64,000 nucleotides of DNA from Pseudomonas sp. ATCC 13867 (GTDB lineage: Bacteria; Pseudomonadota; Gammaproteobacteria; Pseudomonadales; Pseudomonadaceae): NCBI RefSeq assembly GCF_000349845.1, contig NC_020829.1:2673001-2737000 (forward strand). Direction: 5' to 3'. Below, one piece after another: positions 24,387-32,542 of the stretch. How positions within the stretch are numbered: the first letter of the stretch is position 1; the number at the start of each line of letters is the position of its first letter. The notes under the pieces were generated by a model that saw only the letters and a program-made list of their open reading frames with translations, searched no databases and had not been told where the DNA came from. Position numbers and translations under genes: made by a program.

Positions 24387-25337
24387 ATGCAGGAGCAACG
24401 CCCCATCGCCGACGGCTTCGTCTACGCCTCGTTGCCGCAGTTGATGCTGCTGGAGCATCGCGTGCGCGGCCTGAGCTTCCTCTCGCGGCAGCCGCTTTCC
24501 AGCGTGCTTTCCGGAAACCATGCCGCGCGTCTGCGCGGTCGTGGCCTGAGCTTCGACGAGCTGCGCCAGTACAACCCCGGCGACGACCTGCGCCACCTGG
24601 ACTGGCGGGCCTCCCTGCGCTACGGCAAACCTTTCGTGCGCAGCTACACCGAAGAACGCGACCGGCCGACCCTGTTGCTGGTCGACCAGCGCATGAGCAT
24701 GTACTTCGGTTCGCAGCGCAACTTCAAATCGGTGACCGCCGCCGAACTGGGCGCCATCGGCGCCTGGATGGCCTTCCATGCCGGCGACCGGGTGGGCGGC
24801 ATCGTGTTCGGTGACCATCACATCGAGTACGTGCGGCCGTTGCGCAGCCGGGCGCGGGTGGAGGCGCTGTGCTCGGCCATCGTCCGCCACAACCACGCCT
24901 TGCACGCCACGCGCAGCGAAGACGAAGCGCCCGGCCAGCTGGACCGCGTGCTGAGGGAGTGCCTGGGCATCGCCGGACACGACCACCTGATCGTGATCGT
25001 CAGCGACTTCGCCGGCGTCTCCGCGCAGACCTTGCAGTTGCTGCGCCAGCTCAGTGCCCACAACGATGTGCTGGCCCTGCAGGTATTCGACCCCATCGCG
25101 CTCAAGCTGCCCGACAGGGGCCGGGTGACGGTGACCCAGGGCGAGCTGCAGGTCGAGCTGGAAATGGAGCGGCGCCAGGTGCATCGGCCCCTGGGGGAGT
25201 TTCTCTCCGGTCGCCTGAAGGACGTGGCCACCTTGCTGCGCCGCAGCCAGGTACCGCTGATGATGTTCAGCACCGGAGGCGACAGCCTCGACCAGCTGCG
25301 TGCCGAATTGGGCCGGCTGGCGGTGGTGCCGCGATGA
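24387..25337 (+). CDS. DUF58 domain protein of the MoxR operon
   Basis: 316 residues from the ATG at 24387 with GAGGAGGGG upstream, 10 bp after moxR. The DUF58 core is clear: RGLSFDELRQYNPGDDLRHLDWRASLRYGKPFVRSYTEERD, then a VWA-like fold (TLLLVDQRMSMYFG). The MIDAS-like position has DQRMS rather than DxSxS, which is common for DUF58 and suggests metal binding is weak or lost. It is soluble, with no signal peptide. DUF58 proteins are encoded beside MoxR in most bacteria and are thought to interact with it. Confidence 0.9.
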   Translation: MQEQRPIADGFVYASLPQLMLLEHRVRGLSFLSRQPLSSVLSGNHAARLRGRGLSFDELRQYNPGDDLRHLDWRASLRYGKPFVRSYTEERDRPTLLLVDQRMSMYFGSQRNFKSVTAAELGAIGAWMAFHAGDRVGGIVFGDHHIEYVRPLRSRARVEALCSAIVRHNHALHATRSEDEAPGQLDRVLRECLGIAGHDHLIVIVSDFAGVSAQTLQLLRQLSAHNDVLALQVFDPIALKLPDRGRVTVTQGELQVELEMERRQVHRPLGEFLSGRLKDVATLLRRSQVPLMMFSTGGDSLDQLRAELGRLAVVPR

Positions 25338-25840
25338 GTGCGGCCGCCGTTCCCAGCATCGACCAGTTGCGCGAGTTGGCCCTGCCGGCGCCGGTGACCA
25401 GCTACTGGCCGCAGACCTGGGCCTGGCTGGTGTTGGCGCTCATCCTGTTGGCCATGCTGCTGGCCTGGGGCGTCTGGCGCTACCTGCGCTGGCGCCGCGA
25501 TCGCTACCGGCGCGAGGCGCTGGCCCGGCTCGACCAACTGGTGCTGGCGCTGGACGACCCGCAACGCCGCCTGGCCGCCCTGCGTGAACTGCCGCAGTTG
25601 CTCAAGCGCGTGGCCCTGTCGATGCCGGCGGGGGAGGCGGCGGCGAGCCTGGACGGGGCAGCGTGGCAGGCCTTCCTCCAACGTCACGGCACGGCGCCGC
25701 TGCCGGCGGATTTCGCCCAGCGCCTGGCATTCCTGGCCTACGCCCCGGCAGCCCGTATCGAGGCACTGGAGGCCCATGACGTGAACGTCCTGCTCAACGC
25801 GAGCCGGCAATGGATCGAGGCTCATCGTGTGGCAGTTTGA
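25334..25840 (+). CDS. DUF4381 membrane protein of the MoxR operon
   Basis: 168 residues. The ATG at 25334 overlaps the previous stop (ATGA). After a short periplasmic N-terminus (LRELALPAPVTSYWPQTWAW) there is one membrane helix (LVLALILLAMLLAWGVW) and a basic cytoplasmic domain of about 110 residues (YLRWRRDRYRREALARLDQ). DUF4381 occurs almost only in these operons between DUF58 and the VWA genes. No enzymatic motif is visible; a membrane adaptor is the simplest reading. Confidence 0.88.
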   Translation: MSAAAVPSIDQLRELALPAPVTSYWPQTWAWLVLALILLAMLLAWGVWRYLRWRRDRYRREALARLDQLVLALDDPQRRLAALRELPQLLKRVALSMPAGEAAASLDGAAWQAFLQRHGTAPLPADFAQRLAFLAYAPAARIEALEAHDVNVLLNASRQWIEAHRVAV

Positions 25841-26831
25841 CTATCCCTGGCTGCTCCTGTTGCTGCCATTTCCCTGGCTGGCCTACCGCTACCTGGGACG
25901 CTATGTCGAGGCGCGCAGCGCGCTGCGCGTTCCCTTCTTCGCGGCCATGAGCCAGGCCACCGGACAGTTGCCAGGCAGCGCCAGCGCCGCCGGCGGACGC
26001 TGGCAACTGCCGCTGAACCTGCTGGTGTGGGCGCTCATCCTCGCCGCCTGCGCGCGGCCGGTGCTGGTGGAGAAACCCATCGAGCGGGAGCAGCCGATCC
26101 GCGATCTGATGCTCGCCATCGACATTTCGCAGTCCATGCAGACCACCGACTACAGCGCCCCGGACGGTAACAGGGTCGACCGCCTGACCGCCGTGAAACG
26201 CGTGGTGCGCGACTTCATCGCCAAGCGCAAGGATGATCGCATCGGCCTGATCGTCTTCGGCACCGGGGCCTATCCGCAGGCGCCGCTGACCCTGGACCAC
26301 GCCAGCCTCGGCATCCTGCTCGACGAAGTCGGCATCGGCATGGCCGGGCCGAACACCGCCCTGGGCGACGCCATCGGCCTGACCGTGAAGCTGCTGGACA
26401 AGGCCCGGGAGCAGGAGAAGGTGCTGGTGCTGCTCACCGACGGCAACGACACCGGTAGCGCCATCACCCCGGAGCACGCGGCGAGCATCGCCCGCGATCG
26501 GGGTATCGTGGTGCACACCGTCGGCATCGGCGATCCCGAGGCGAGCGGTGACGCCAAGGTGGACCTGAAGACCCTGCAGGACATCGCCTCCGCCACCGGT
26601 GGGCGCTTCTTCCGCGCCGACGACCGCGATGCGCTGCAAGCGGTCTACACCACCCTGGACCAGATCACGCCACACCGGGTGAAAACCCTTAGCCACCAGC
26701 CCAAGCGCGATCTGTTCTGGCTGCCGCTGGGCGCAGCGCTGCTCGCCCTGCTGGTGGCCCACGGCATGGCGGCCCTGGCCTCGCGCCTGGGCACGCCGCG
26801 TCGGCGGCGAAACCTGGCGGAGGAGGGCTGA
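25827..26831 (+). CDS. BatA-like membrane VWA protein
   Basis: 334 residues from a GTG at 25827, overlapping the previous gene by 14 bp. Two N-terminal membrane segments (YPWLLLLLPFPWLAYRYLG; NLLVWALILAACARPVLV), a VWA domain about residues 90-280 with a complete MIDAS start (LAIDISQSM) and LLTDGND, and a third membrane helix near 295-315. It is anchored in the inner membrane. Known relatives (BatA in Bacteroides) support stress tolerance; MoxR partners require metal loading of this site. Confidence 0.9.
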   Translation: MWQFDYPWLLLLLPFPWLAYRYLGRYVEARSALRVPFFAAMSQATGQLPGSASAAGGRWQLPLNLLVWALILAACARPVLVEKPIEREQPIRDLMLAIDISQSMQTTDYSAPDGNRVDRLTAVKRVVRDFIAKRKDDRIGLIVFGTGAYPQAPLTLDHASLGILLDEVGIGMAGPNTALGDAIGLTVKLLDKAREQEKVLVLLTDGNDTGSAITPEHAASIARDRGIVVHTVGIGDPEASGDAKVDLKTLQDIASATGGRFFRADDRDALQAVYTTLDQITPHRVKTLSHQPKRDLFWLPLGAALLALLVAHGMAALASRLGTPRRRRNLAEEG

Positions 26832-26832
26832 G

Positions 26833-28419
26833 ATGGACATCGACCTGGGCGCCTTCCACTTCCTGCGCCCGCTGTGGCTGCTGATGCTGATTCCCGGCGT
26901 GCTCCTGCCCCTGTTGTGGGAGCGTCGCCATGACCTGACGCGCCGCCTCAGCGGCGTCATCGCTCCGCACCTGCTGCAGCATCTGGTCATCACTCCGCGC
27001 GACAACCAGCGGCTGCGCCCGGCGCATCTGCTCGGCGCGGTGCTGGCGCTGGGCGGCGTGGCCGCCGCCGGCCCCACCTGGGAGCAGGACCGCCCGGACT
27101 TCCTCGACAACCGCGCGCCGCTGATCCTCGCGCTGGATCTGTCCGCCTCGATGGACGCCGACGACGTGCCGCCGTCGCGCCTGGCGGCCGCCCAGCACAC
27201 GTTGCGCGACCTTATCCAACGCCGCGCCGGCAGCCGCGTCGGGCTGATCGCCTACGCCGGCAGCGCCCACCTGGTGCTGCCGCCCACCGACGATCCGGCG
27301 CTGCTCGACAGCTTCCTGCAAGCCCTGTCGACCCGGCTCATCGAGCGCAGCGGCAAGGACGCGCTGGGCGCCATTCGCCTGGCCAAGCGCCTGCTGGCAG
27401 CCGAACAGGCACCGGGCACGCTGGTGCTGGTCACCGATGGCGCGGATGCCAGCCAGTTCGACGCCATCGGCCAGCAGTTGCGGGGCAGCGACCTGCAGGT
27501 GCTGGTACTGGCCGTGGGCAGCCGGGATAGCGGCCTGCTGCCAGGGCGCGACGGCCAATCGCGGCTCGATGAACAGGGCCGGCCAGAGCTCGGCCGCTTC
27601 GATTCGGAGGGGCTCAAGCGGCTGGCCGATGCGGCGGACGCCCCGCTGGGCAGCCTGACCCTGAACGACGACGACCTGGACTGGATCGAACTGCACGCGC
27701 AGCAGCACTTCCAGGCGGTACGCGGCGACGACCAGACCCTGCACTGGAAGGACGCCGGCTACTGGCTGTGCTGGCCGCTGTTGCTGCTGGCGCTGCTCAG
27801 TGTCCGCCGCGGCTGGCGAGTGCACTGGCTGAGCGGCGTGCTGCTGGCGCTGAGCCTGGGCTTCCCGCCGCAGCCGGCCCACGCCGGTGTCCTGGCGGAT
27901 GCCTTTTTCACCCCGGACCAGCAGGGGCGCTGGGCGTTCGAGCACGGCCACTACCCGCAAGCGGCCGGGCATTTCGAGGACACCTACTGGAAGGGGCTGG
28001 CGGCCTACCGCGCCGCCGAGTTCGACGTCGCGCTGGCCAATTTCGCCCGGCTGGACAGCGCCCCGGGGTATTTCTACCTGGGCAATACCTACGTGCGCCT
28101 GTCGAAGTTCGAACAGGCCATCACCGCCTACCGCCAGGCGTTGCGTGTCCAACCGGACTTCCCGGAAGCCCAGGCCAACCTGGCCCTGGCCCTGGCGCTG
28201 CAGAAGGACCGGGATGACCAGCAGGAGGCCGGTCCACCGGACGAGAAGGCCGACAAGATCGAGTACGACAACGACGCCGGCAAGGGCAAGACGGTGCAGC
28301 AGAAGAGTCAGCAGGCCAGTTCGGACCAGATGTGGCTGAACAACCTGACCACCTCGCCGGCGCAGTTCCTCAGGCGCAAATTCCAGTTGCAGGATGCCTC
28401 CAGGGAGCGCGCGCCGTGA
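26833..28419 (+). CDS. BatB-BatC fusion: VWA plus TPR membrane protein
   Basis: 528 residues, starting 2 bp after the previous stop. N-terminal membrane helices (LWLLMLIPGVLLPLLW), VWA domain about 85-290 with MIDAS DLSAS and VTDGAD, two central helices (WLCWPLLLLALLSV; HWLSGVLLALSLGF), then a TPR region about 365-460 (GYFYLGNTYVRLSKFEQAIT, AYRQALRVQPDFPEAQANLA). A charged tail follows (PPDEKADKIEYDNDAGKGK). In Bacteroides BatB and BatC are separate; the fused form is usual in pseudomonads. The TPR part should lie in the periplasm. Confidence 0.9.
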   Translation: MDIDLGAFHFLRPLWLLMLIPGVLLPLLWERRHDLTRRLSGVIAPHLLQHLVITPRDNQRLRPAHLLGAVLALGGVAAAGPTWEQDRPDFLDNRAPLILALDLSASMDADDVPPSRLAAAQHTLRDLIQRRAGSRVGLIAYAGSAHLVLPPTDDPALLDSFLQALSTRLIERSGKDALGAIRLAKRLLAAEQAPGTLVLVTDGADASQFDAIGQQLRGSDLQVLVLAVGSRDSGLLPGRDGQSRLDEQGRPELGRFDSEGLKRLADAADAPLGSLTLNDDDLDWIELHAQQHFQAVRGDDQTLHWKDAGYWLCWPLLLLALLSVRRGWRVHWLSGVLLALSLGFPPQPAHAGVLADAFFTPDQQGRWAFEHGHYPQAAGHFEDTYWKGLAAYRAAEFDVALANFARLDSAPGYFYLGNTYVRLSKFEQAITAYRQALRVQPDFPEAQANLALALALQKDRDDQQEAGPPDEKADKIEYDNDAGKGKTVQQKSQQASSDQMWLNNLTTSPAQFLRRKFQLQDASRERAP

Positions 28420-29729
28420 GAATCTTCAGCGTCCTGTTGATGCTTTTCATGCCACTCTGGGCGCTGGCCGCCGAGCCCCAGGTCAAGGTCCGCAGCCAGT
28501 TGTTGCCGGCGGATTCGGTCCTGGTGGGCGGGACCCTCAGCCTGCAGGTCGATCTCCTGGTGGACACCTGGTTCAGCGACGCGCCCCGCCTGCCCAAGCT
28601 GAACCTGGACGGCGCGGTGGTTTCCGAACCCGGCGGAGAGGCCGTCCACCTGAACGAGCAGATCGAAGGCACGCCGTTCTTCGGCCTGCGCTTCACCTAC
28701 CAGATCACCCCGCAGCAGGCCCGGTCCTTCGAGATTCCGGCGCTGGCGATCCAGGTTTCGCCCGGCCAGGGCAGCGGCCCGGTCACCGTGCACAGCCAGC
28801 CGCAACGCTTCGTCGCGCGGCGGCCAGTGGGGGCCGAGGGGGGCGAGCAGCGCCTGGTGGCGCGGCAGGTCAGCGTCACCCAGACACTCAAGCGCTCCCA
28901 CGAGCCGCTGCGGGTGGGCGACAGCGTGGAGCGCCGCCTGCACATCGAGGCCGAAGGGGCCCAGGCGATGCTGATTCCACCGCCCGGCTTCGCCGAGATC
29001 AGTGGCTTGAAGCGTTACCTGCAGTCACCCAGCGTCGGTCCCCTGAGCGACGGTCGTGGTGGGAGCGACGGCGGCGTGCGTGACGATGGGGTGACCTATG
29101 TGATCGCCGAGGCCGGCGAATACCGGCTGCCGGCCATCGAACTGCACTGGTGGGATGCCACCACCGGCGAGGCCCGCACGGCCTCCGTACCGGCGCTGGA
29201 GATCGAGGCGAGCGCTGCCGCCGGCTACCAGGCGCCGTTCTCGATCACCGAGGATCTGCGCGAGCTGGGCCGCAAGACACAGGTCCGAATCGCTGGTCAT
29301 TGGCTGCTCCTGCTGGGCGCGCTGCTGCTCGTGGGCGTGCTGGGCTATGCCTGGCGCAGCCAGGGCGCCGCGCTGCTCGGCACCTGGAAGCGCTGGCGCC
29401 AGGCACGTCGCCAGGCCTGGCTGGAGTCTCCGGAATACGCCTGGCGGCAGGTCCGCAGCCAGCTCGAAAGCACGCCAGCCGAGCTTGGCGCGCTCTATCT
29501 GTGGATTCGTCGGATGAGTGGTTGTCGCGAAATGAGTAGGCACGCGAGTGAGTTTCCCAACGCCCCACGCAATGCTTTGCTAGGGTTCTTGGGGGCTCGC
29601 TACGGGCGTGAGCGCAACGTGGGCGCAACGACCGAACTGATCGACGCGCTGCCGGCGCTGCACCGGACTACCCTCGAGCGAGCCGAGGACTCTTCCAGAA
29701 AGGACGGTCTGAAGCCGCTGAACCCCTGA
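28416..29729 (+). CDS. BatD-like protein
   Basis: 437 residues from a GTG at 28416 overlapping the previous TGA (GTGA). Signal peptide (IFSVLLMLFMPLWALA), periplasmic beta-sandwich domains (VRSQLLPADSVLVGGTLSLQVDLLVD; RVGDSVERRLHIEAEGAQ), one membrane helix near 300-318 (HWLLLLGALLLVGVLGYAW), and a cytoplasmic tail of about 120 residues. The fold order fits the BatD family. It is the last gene of the MoxR operon, and the 37 bp to the next start leave room for read-through into the phosphatase gene. Confidence 0.87.
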   Translation: MRIFSVLLMLFMPLWALAAEPQVKVRSQLLPADSVLVGGTLSLQVDLLVDTWFSDAPRLPKLNLDGAVVSEPGGEAVHLNEQIEGTPFFGLRFTYQITPQQARSFEIPALAIQVSPGQGSGPVTVHSQPQRFVARRPVGAEGGEQRLVARQVSVTQTLKRSHEPLRVGDSVERRLHIEAEGAQAMLIPPPGFAEISGLKRYLQSPSVGPLSDGRGGSDGGVRDDGVTYVIAEAGEYRLPAIELHWWDATTGEARTASVPALEIEASAAAGYQAPFSITEDLRELGRKTQVRIAGHWLLLLGALLLVGVLGYAWRSQGAALLGTWKRWRQARRQAWLESPEYAWRQVRSQLESTPAELGALYLWIRRMSGCREMSRHASEFPNAPRNALLGFLGARYGRERNVGATTELIDALPALHRTTLERAEDSSRKDGLKPLNP

Positions 29730-29766
29730 ATCATTGAACCGCGCCGTTTCCCATCTAGGACGTCAC

Positions 29767-30756
29767 ATGCACCGACACGTTGCTTCACGCTGGCTGTTCA
29801 CCCTGTTGCTGGCCCTGCCGCTGCTGAGCCAGGCCGCCGCTCCGTTGCCGTCGTGGAACGACGGCCCGTCGCGCCAGGCCATCGAGGGCTTCGTCGAGGC
29901 CGTGACCCGCGAAGGCGGTCCGGACTTCGTCCCTCCGGCCGAACGCATCGCGGTGTTCGATAACGACGGCACGCTGTGGAGCGAGCAGCCGATGTACTTC
30001 CAGGTGCTGTTCGCCCTGGAGGAAGTGAAGCGCCAGGCGCCGCAGCATCCGGAGTGGAAGACCCAGCAGCCGTTCAAGGCGGTGCTGGAGAACGACCGCA
30101 AGACTCTCGCCGAAAGCGGCATGAAGGGGATCCTGGAAATCGTCGCCGCCACCCATTCGGGCATGAGCACCGACGACTTCATCGGCAATGCCCGCCGCTG
30201 GCTGGCCAGCGCGAAACACCCCCGCAGCCAGAAGCCCTACACCGAGATGGTGTTCCAGCCGATGCTGGAGCTGCTCGACTACCTGCGGGCCAACGGCTTC
30301 AAGACCTACATCGTCTCCGGCGGCGAAGTGGCGTTCATGCGTGCCTTCGCCCAGGAGGTCTACGGCATTCCGCCGGAACAGGTGATCGGCACCACCCTGG
30401 GCAGCCGCTTCGAGGATCGCGACGGGCAACTGTCGATCCAGCGCCTGCCCAAGCTGGTCCACAGCGATGACGGCCCGGGCAAGCCGGAAAGCATCGACAG
30501 CATCATCGGCCGCCGGCCGATCCTGGCCTTCGGCAACTCCGACGGCGACCTGCAGATGCTGCAGTGGACCGCCGCGGGCCAGGGCAAGCGCCTGGCCGCA
30601 CTGGTCCACCACACCGATGGCAAGCGCGAATGGGCCTATGACCGGGAGAGCAAGGTCGGTCGGCTGGACAAGGCGCTCGATACGGCGAAGAGCAAGGGCT
30701 GGGTGGTCGTGGACATGGCCACGGAATGGAAGCGCATCTATCCGTTCGACCAGTAA
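29767..30756 (+). CDS. Exported HAD-superfamily phosphatase
   Basis: 329 residues from the ATG at 29767 (AGGA upstream). Signal peptide: WLFTLLLALPLLSQAAA. HAD motif I is FDNDGTLW (nucleophile and acid Asp), motif II lies in TYIVSGGEVAF, and motif IV is AFGNSDGD. Lys positions for motif III fall in the C-terminal half. The first Asp forms a phospho-aspartyl intermediate, so the likely activity is phosphate-ester hydrolysis in the periplasm. It lies between the Bat operon and a secreted sulfatase on the same strand, and the two exported hydrolases may work on the same kind of substrate. The substrate is unknown. Confidence 0.87.
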   Translation: MHRHVASRWLFTLLLALPLLSQAAAPLPSWNDGPSRQAIEGFVEAVTREGGPDFVPPAERIAVFDNDGTLWSEQPMYFQVLFALEEVKRQAPQHPEWKTQQPFKAVLENDRKTLAESGMKGILEIVAATHSGMSTDDFIGNARRWLASAKHPRSQKPYTEMVFQPMLELLDYLRANGFKTYIVSGGEVAFMRAFAQEVYGIPPEQVIGTTLGSRFEDRDGQLSIQRLPKLVHSDDGPGKPESIDSIIGRRPILAFGNSDGDLQMLQWTAAGQGKRLAALVHHTDGKREWAYDRESKVGRLDKALDTAKSKGWVVVDMATEWKRIYPFDQ

Positions 30757-30868
30757 TCAGGGCGAGCAGCAGAAAACCGCAGCAGTCCGGGGGATTCCAG
30801 CCGCGCATTCGGCATCTCTCGCGCGCAGTCGTGGGCATGACACAGTGACTGAAAATGGAGAGACAACA

Positions 30869-32446
30869 ATGAATCGCACGGGAAGATTGTTATCGCGGTT
30901 CGCCCTGGCGGCGACGGCGATAGTAGGGTGCTCCGTCGCCCAGGCTGCGGACAAGCCGAACATCCTGGTGATCTTCGGCGACGACATCGGCCAGACCAAC
31001 ATCAGTGCCTACTCGTTCGGCGTGGTGGGCTATGAAACGCCGAACATCGATCGCATCGCCAAGGAAGGCATGATGTTCACCGACTACTACGCGGAGAACA
31101 GCTGCACCGCCGGCCGCTCGACCTTCATCACTGGCCAGGCGGCGCTGCGTACCGGGCTGTCCAAGGTCGGCATGCCGGGCGTACCGGTCGGCCTGCAGGC
31201 ACGCGACGTGACCATTGCCCAGGCCCTCAAGGCCCACGGTTATGCCACCGGCCAGTTCGGCAAGAACCACCTGGGCGACCGCGACGAGTACCTGCCGACC
31301 AACCACGGCTTCGATGAGTTCTTCGGCAACCTGTACCACCTCAACGCCGAAGAGGAGCCCGAGCGTCCGTACTGGCCGAAGGACGACCCCGAGTTCGTCA
31401 AGGCCGCTTCGCCGCGCGGGGTGATCCACTCCTTCGCCGACGGCAAGATCGAGGACACCGGTCCGCTGAACAAGAAGCGGATGGAAACCATCGATGACGA
31501 CACCACCCAGGCCGCCATCAACTTCATGGACAAGCAGGTGAAGGCCGACAAGCCGTTCTTCGTCTGGATGAACACCACCCGCATGCACGCCTTCACCCAC
31601 GTGCGTGACTCGATGCAGGGCCAGAGCGGCATGCCCGGCAACGAGTACGCCGACGGCATGCTCGAGCACGACGGCGACGTCGGCAAGCTGCTCAAGGCGG
31701 TGGATGACCTGAAGATCGCCGACAACACCATCGTCATCTACACCACCGACAACGGCCCGAACCAGTGGTCCTGGCCGGATGCGGCGACCACGCCGTTCCG
31801 CAACGAGAAGAACTCCAACTGGGAAGGCGCCTATCGGGTGCCGGCGATGATCCGCTGGCCGAACCACATCAAGCCGGGCCGCGTCTCCACCCAGATGTTC
31901 TCCGGACTGGACTGGTTCCCGACCCTGCTGGCCGCCGTGGGCGACACCGACATCAAGGACCGTCTGCTCAAGGGCACCGACGTCGGTGGCAAGAACTTCA
32001 AGGTGCACCTGGACGGCTTCAACCAGTTGGATTACCTGACTGGCAAGAGCGACAAGAGTGCGCGCAAGGAGTTCTACTACTTCAACGACGATGGCGAACT
32101 GGTGGGCATGCGCTTCAACGACTGGAAGATCGTCTGGTGCGAACAGCGCGCGCCGGGTGGCCTGAAGGTCTGGAGCGAACCCTTCACCTGCCTGCGGGTA
32201 CCCAAGCTGTTCAACCTGCGCATGGACCCGTACGAGCGGGCGGACGTGGTTTCCGACCAGTACTACGACTGGCTGACCAAGAACGATTACCTGCTCTTCC
32301 AGGGCACTCGCAAGGCAGCGGGCTTCCTGCAGACCTTCGTCGACTACCCGCCGAGCCAGAAACCGGCCAGCTTCAGCATCGACCAGATCCGCGAGAACGT
32401 GGACAAGCAGATCGAAGCGAAGATGAAGCAACAGGGCGCCAAGTAA
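30869..32446 (+). CDS. Exported type I sulfatase (arylsulfatase family), copy 1
   Basis: 525 residues from the ATG at 30869 (GGAGAG upstream). Signal peptide: FALAATAIVGCSVAQA. The active-site motif is CTAGRSTFITG: Cys is the residue oxidised to formylglycine, in the CxAxR variant of the CxPxR motif. Metal and substrate ligands fit the family: FGDDIGQTN at the N-terminus, FGKNHLGD, and TTDNGPN. The enzyme hydrolyses sulfate esters in the periplasm. A formylglycine-generating enzyme is needed but not encoded in the window. A paralogue at 44589-46181 is very similar along its whole length. A strong terminator follows. Confidence 0.9.
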   Translation: MNRTGRLLSRFALAATAIVGCSVAQAADKPNILVIFGDDIGQTNISAYSFGVVGYETPNIDRIAKEGMMFTDYYAENSCTAGRSTFITGQAALRTGLSKVGMPGVPVGLQARDVTIAQALKAHGYATGQFGKNHLGDRDEYLPTNHGFDEFFGNLYHLNAEEEPERPYWPKDDPEFVKAASPRGVIHSFADGKIEDTGPLNKKRMETIDDDTTQAAINFMDKQVKADKPFFVWMNTTRMHAFTHVRDSMQGQSGMPGNEYADGMLEHDGDVGKLLKAVDDLKIADNTIVIYTTDNGPNQWSWPDAATTPFRNEKNSNWEGAYRVPAMIRWPNHIKPGRVSTQMFSGLDWFPTLLAAVGDTDIKDRLLKGTDVGGKNFKVHLDGFNQLDYLTGKSDKSARKEFYYFNDDGELVGMRFNDWKIVWCEQRAPGGLKVWSEPFTCLRVPKLFNLRMDPYERADVVSDQYYDWLTKNDYLLFQGTRKAAGFLQTFVDYPPSQKPASFSIDQIRENVDKQIEAKMKQQGAK

Positions 32447-32487
32447 CGTAAGGTGCCACCCGGACGTCCTTCGCGGACGTCCCCCCC

Positions 32488-32519
32488 AGCCCGCGACGGT
32501 TCATCCGCCGCGGGCTTTC
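32488..32519 (+). terminator. Intrinsic terminator after sulfatase copy 1
   Basis: agcccgcg (32488-32495) and cgcgggct (32509-32516) form an 8-bp stem running into TTTCCTCT. Just upstream, ggacgtcc occurs twice (32462-32469 and 32474-32481), forming a second small hairpin. Confidence 0.75.
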
Positions 32520-32542
32520 CTCTGTCTGACAAGGCGTAGTCG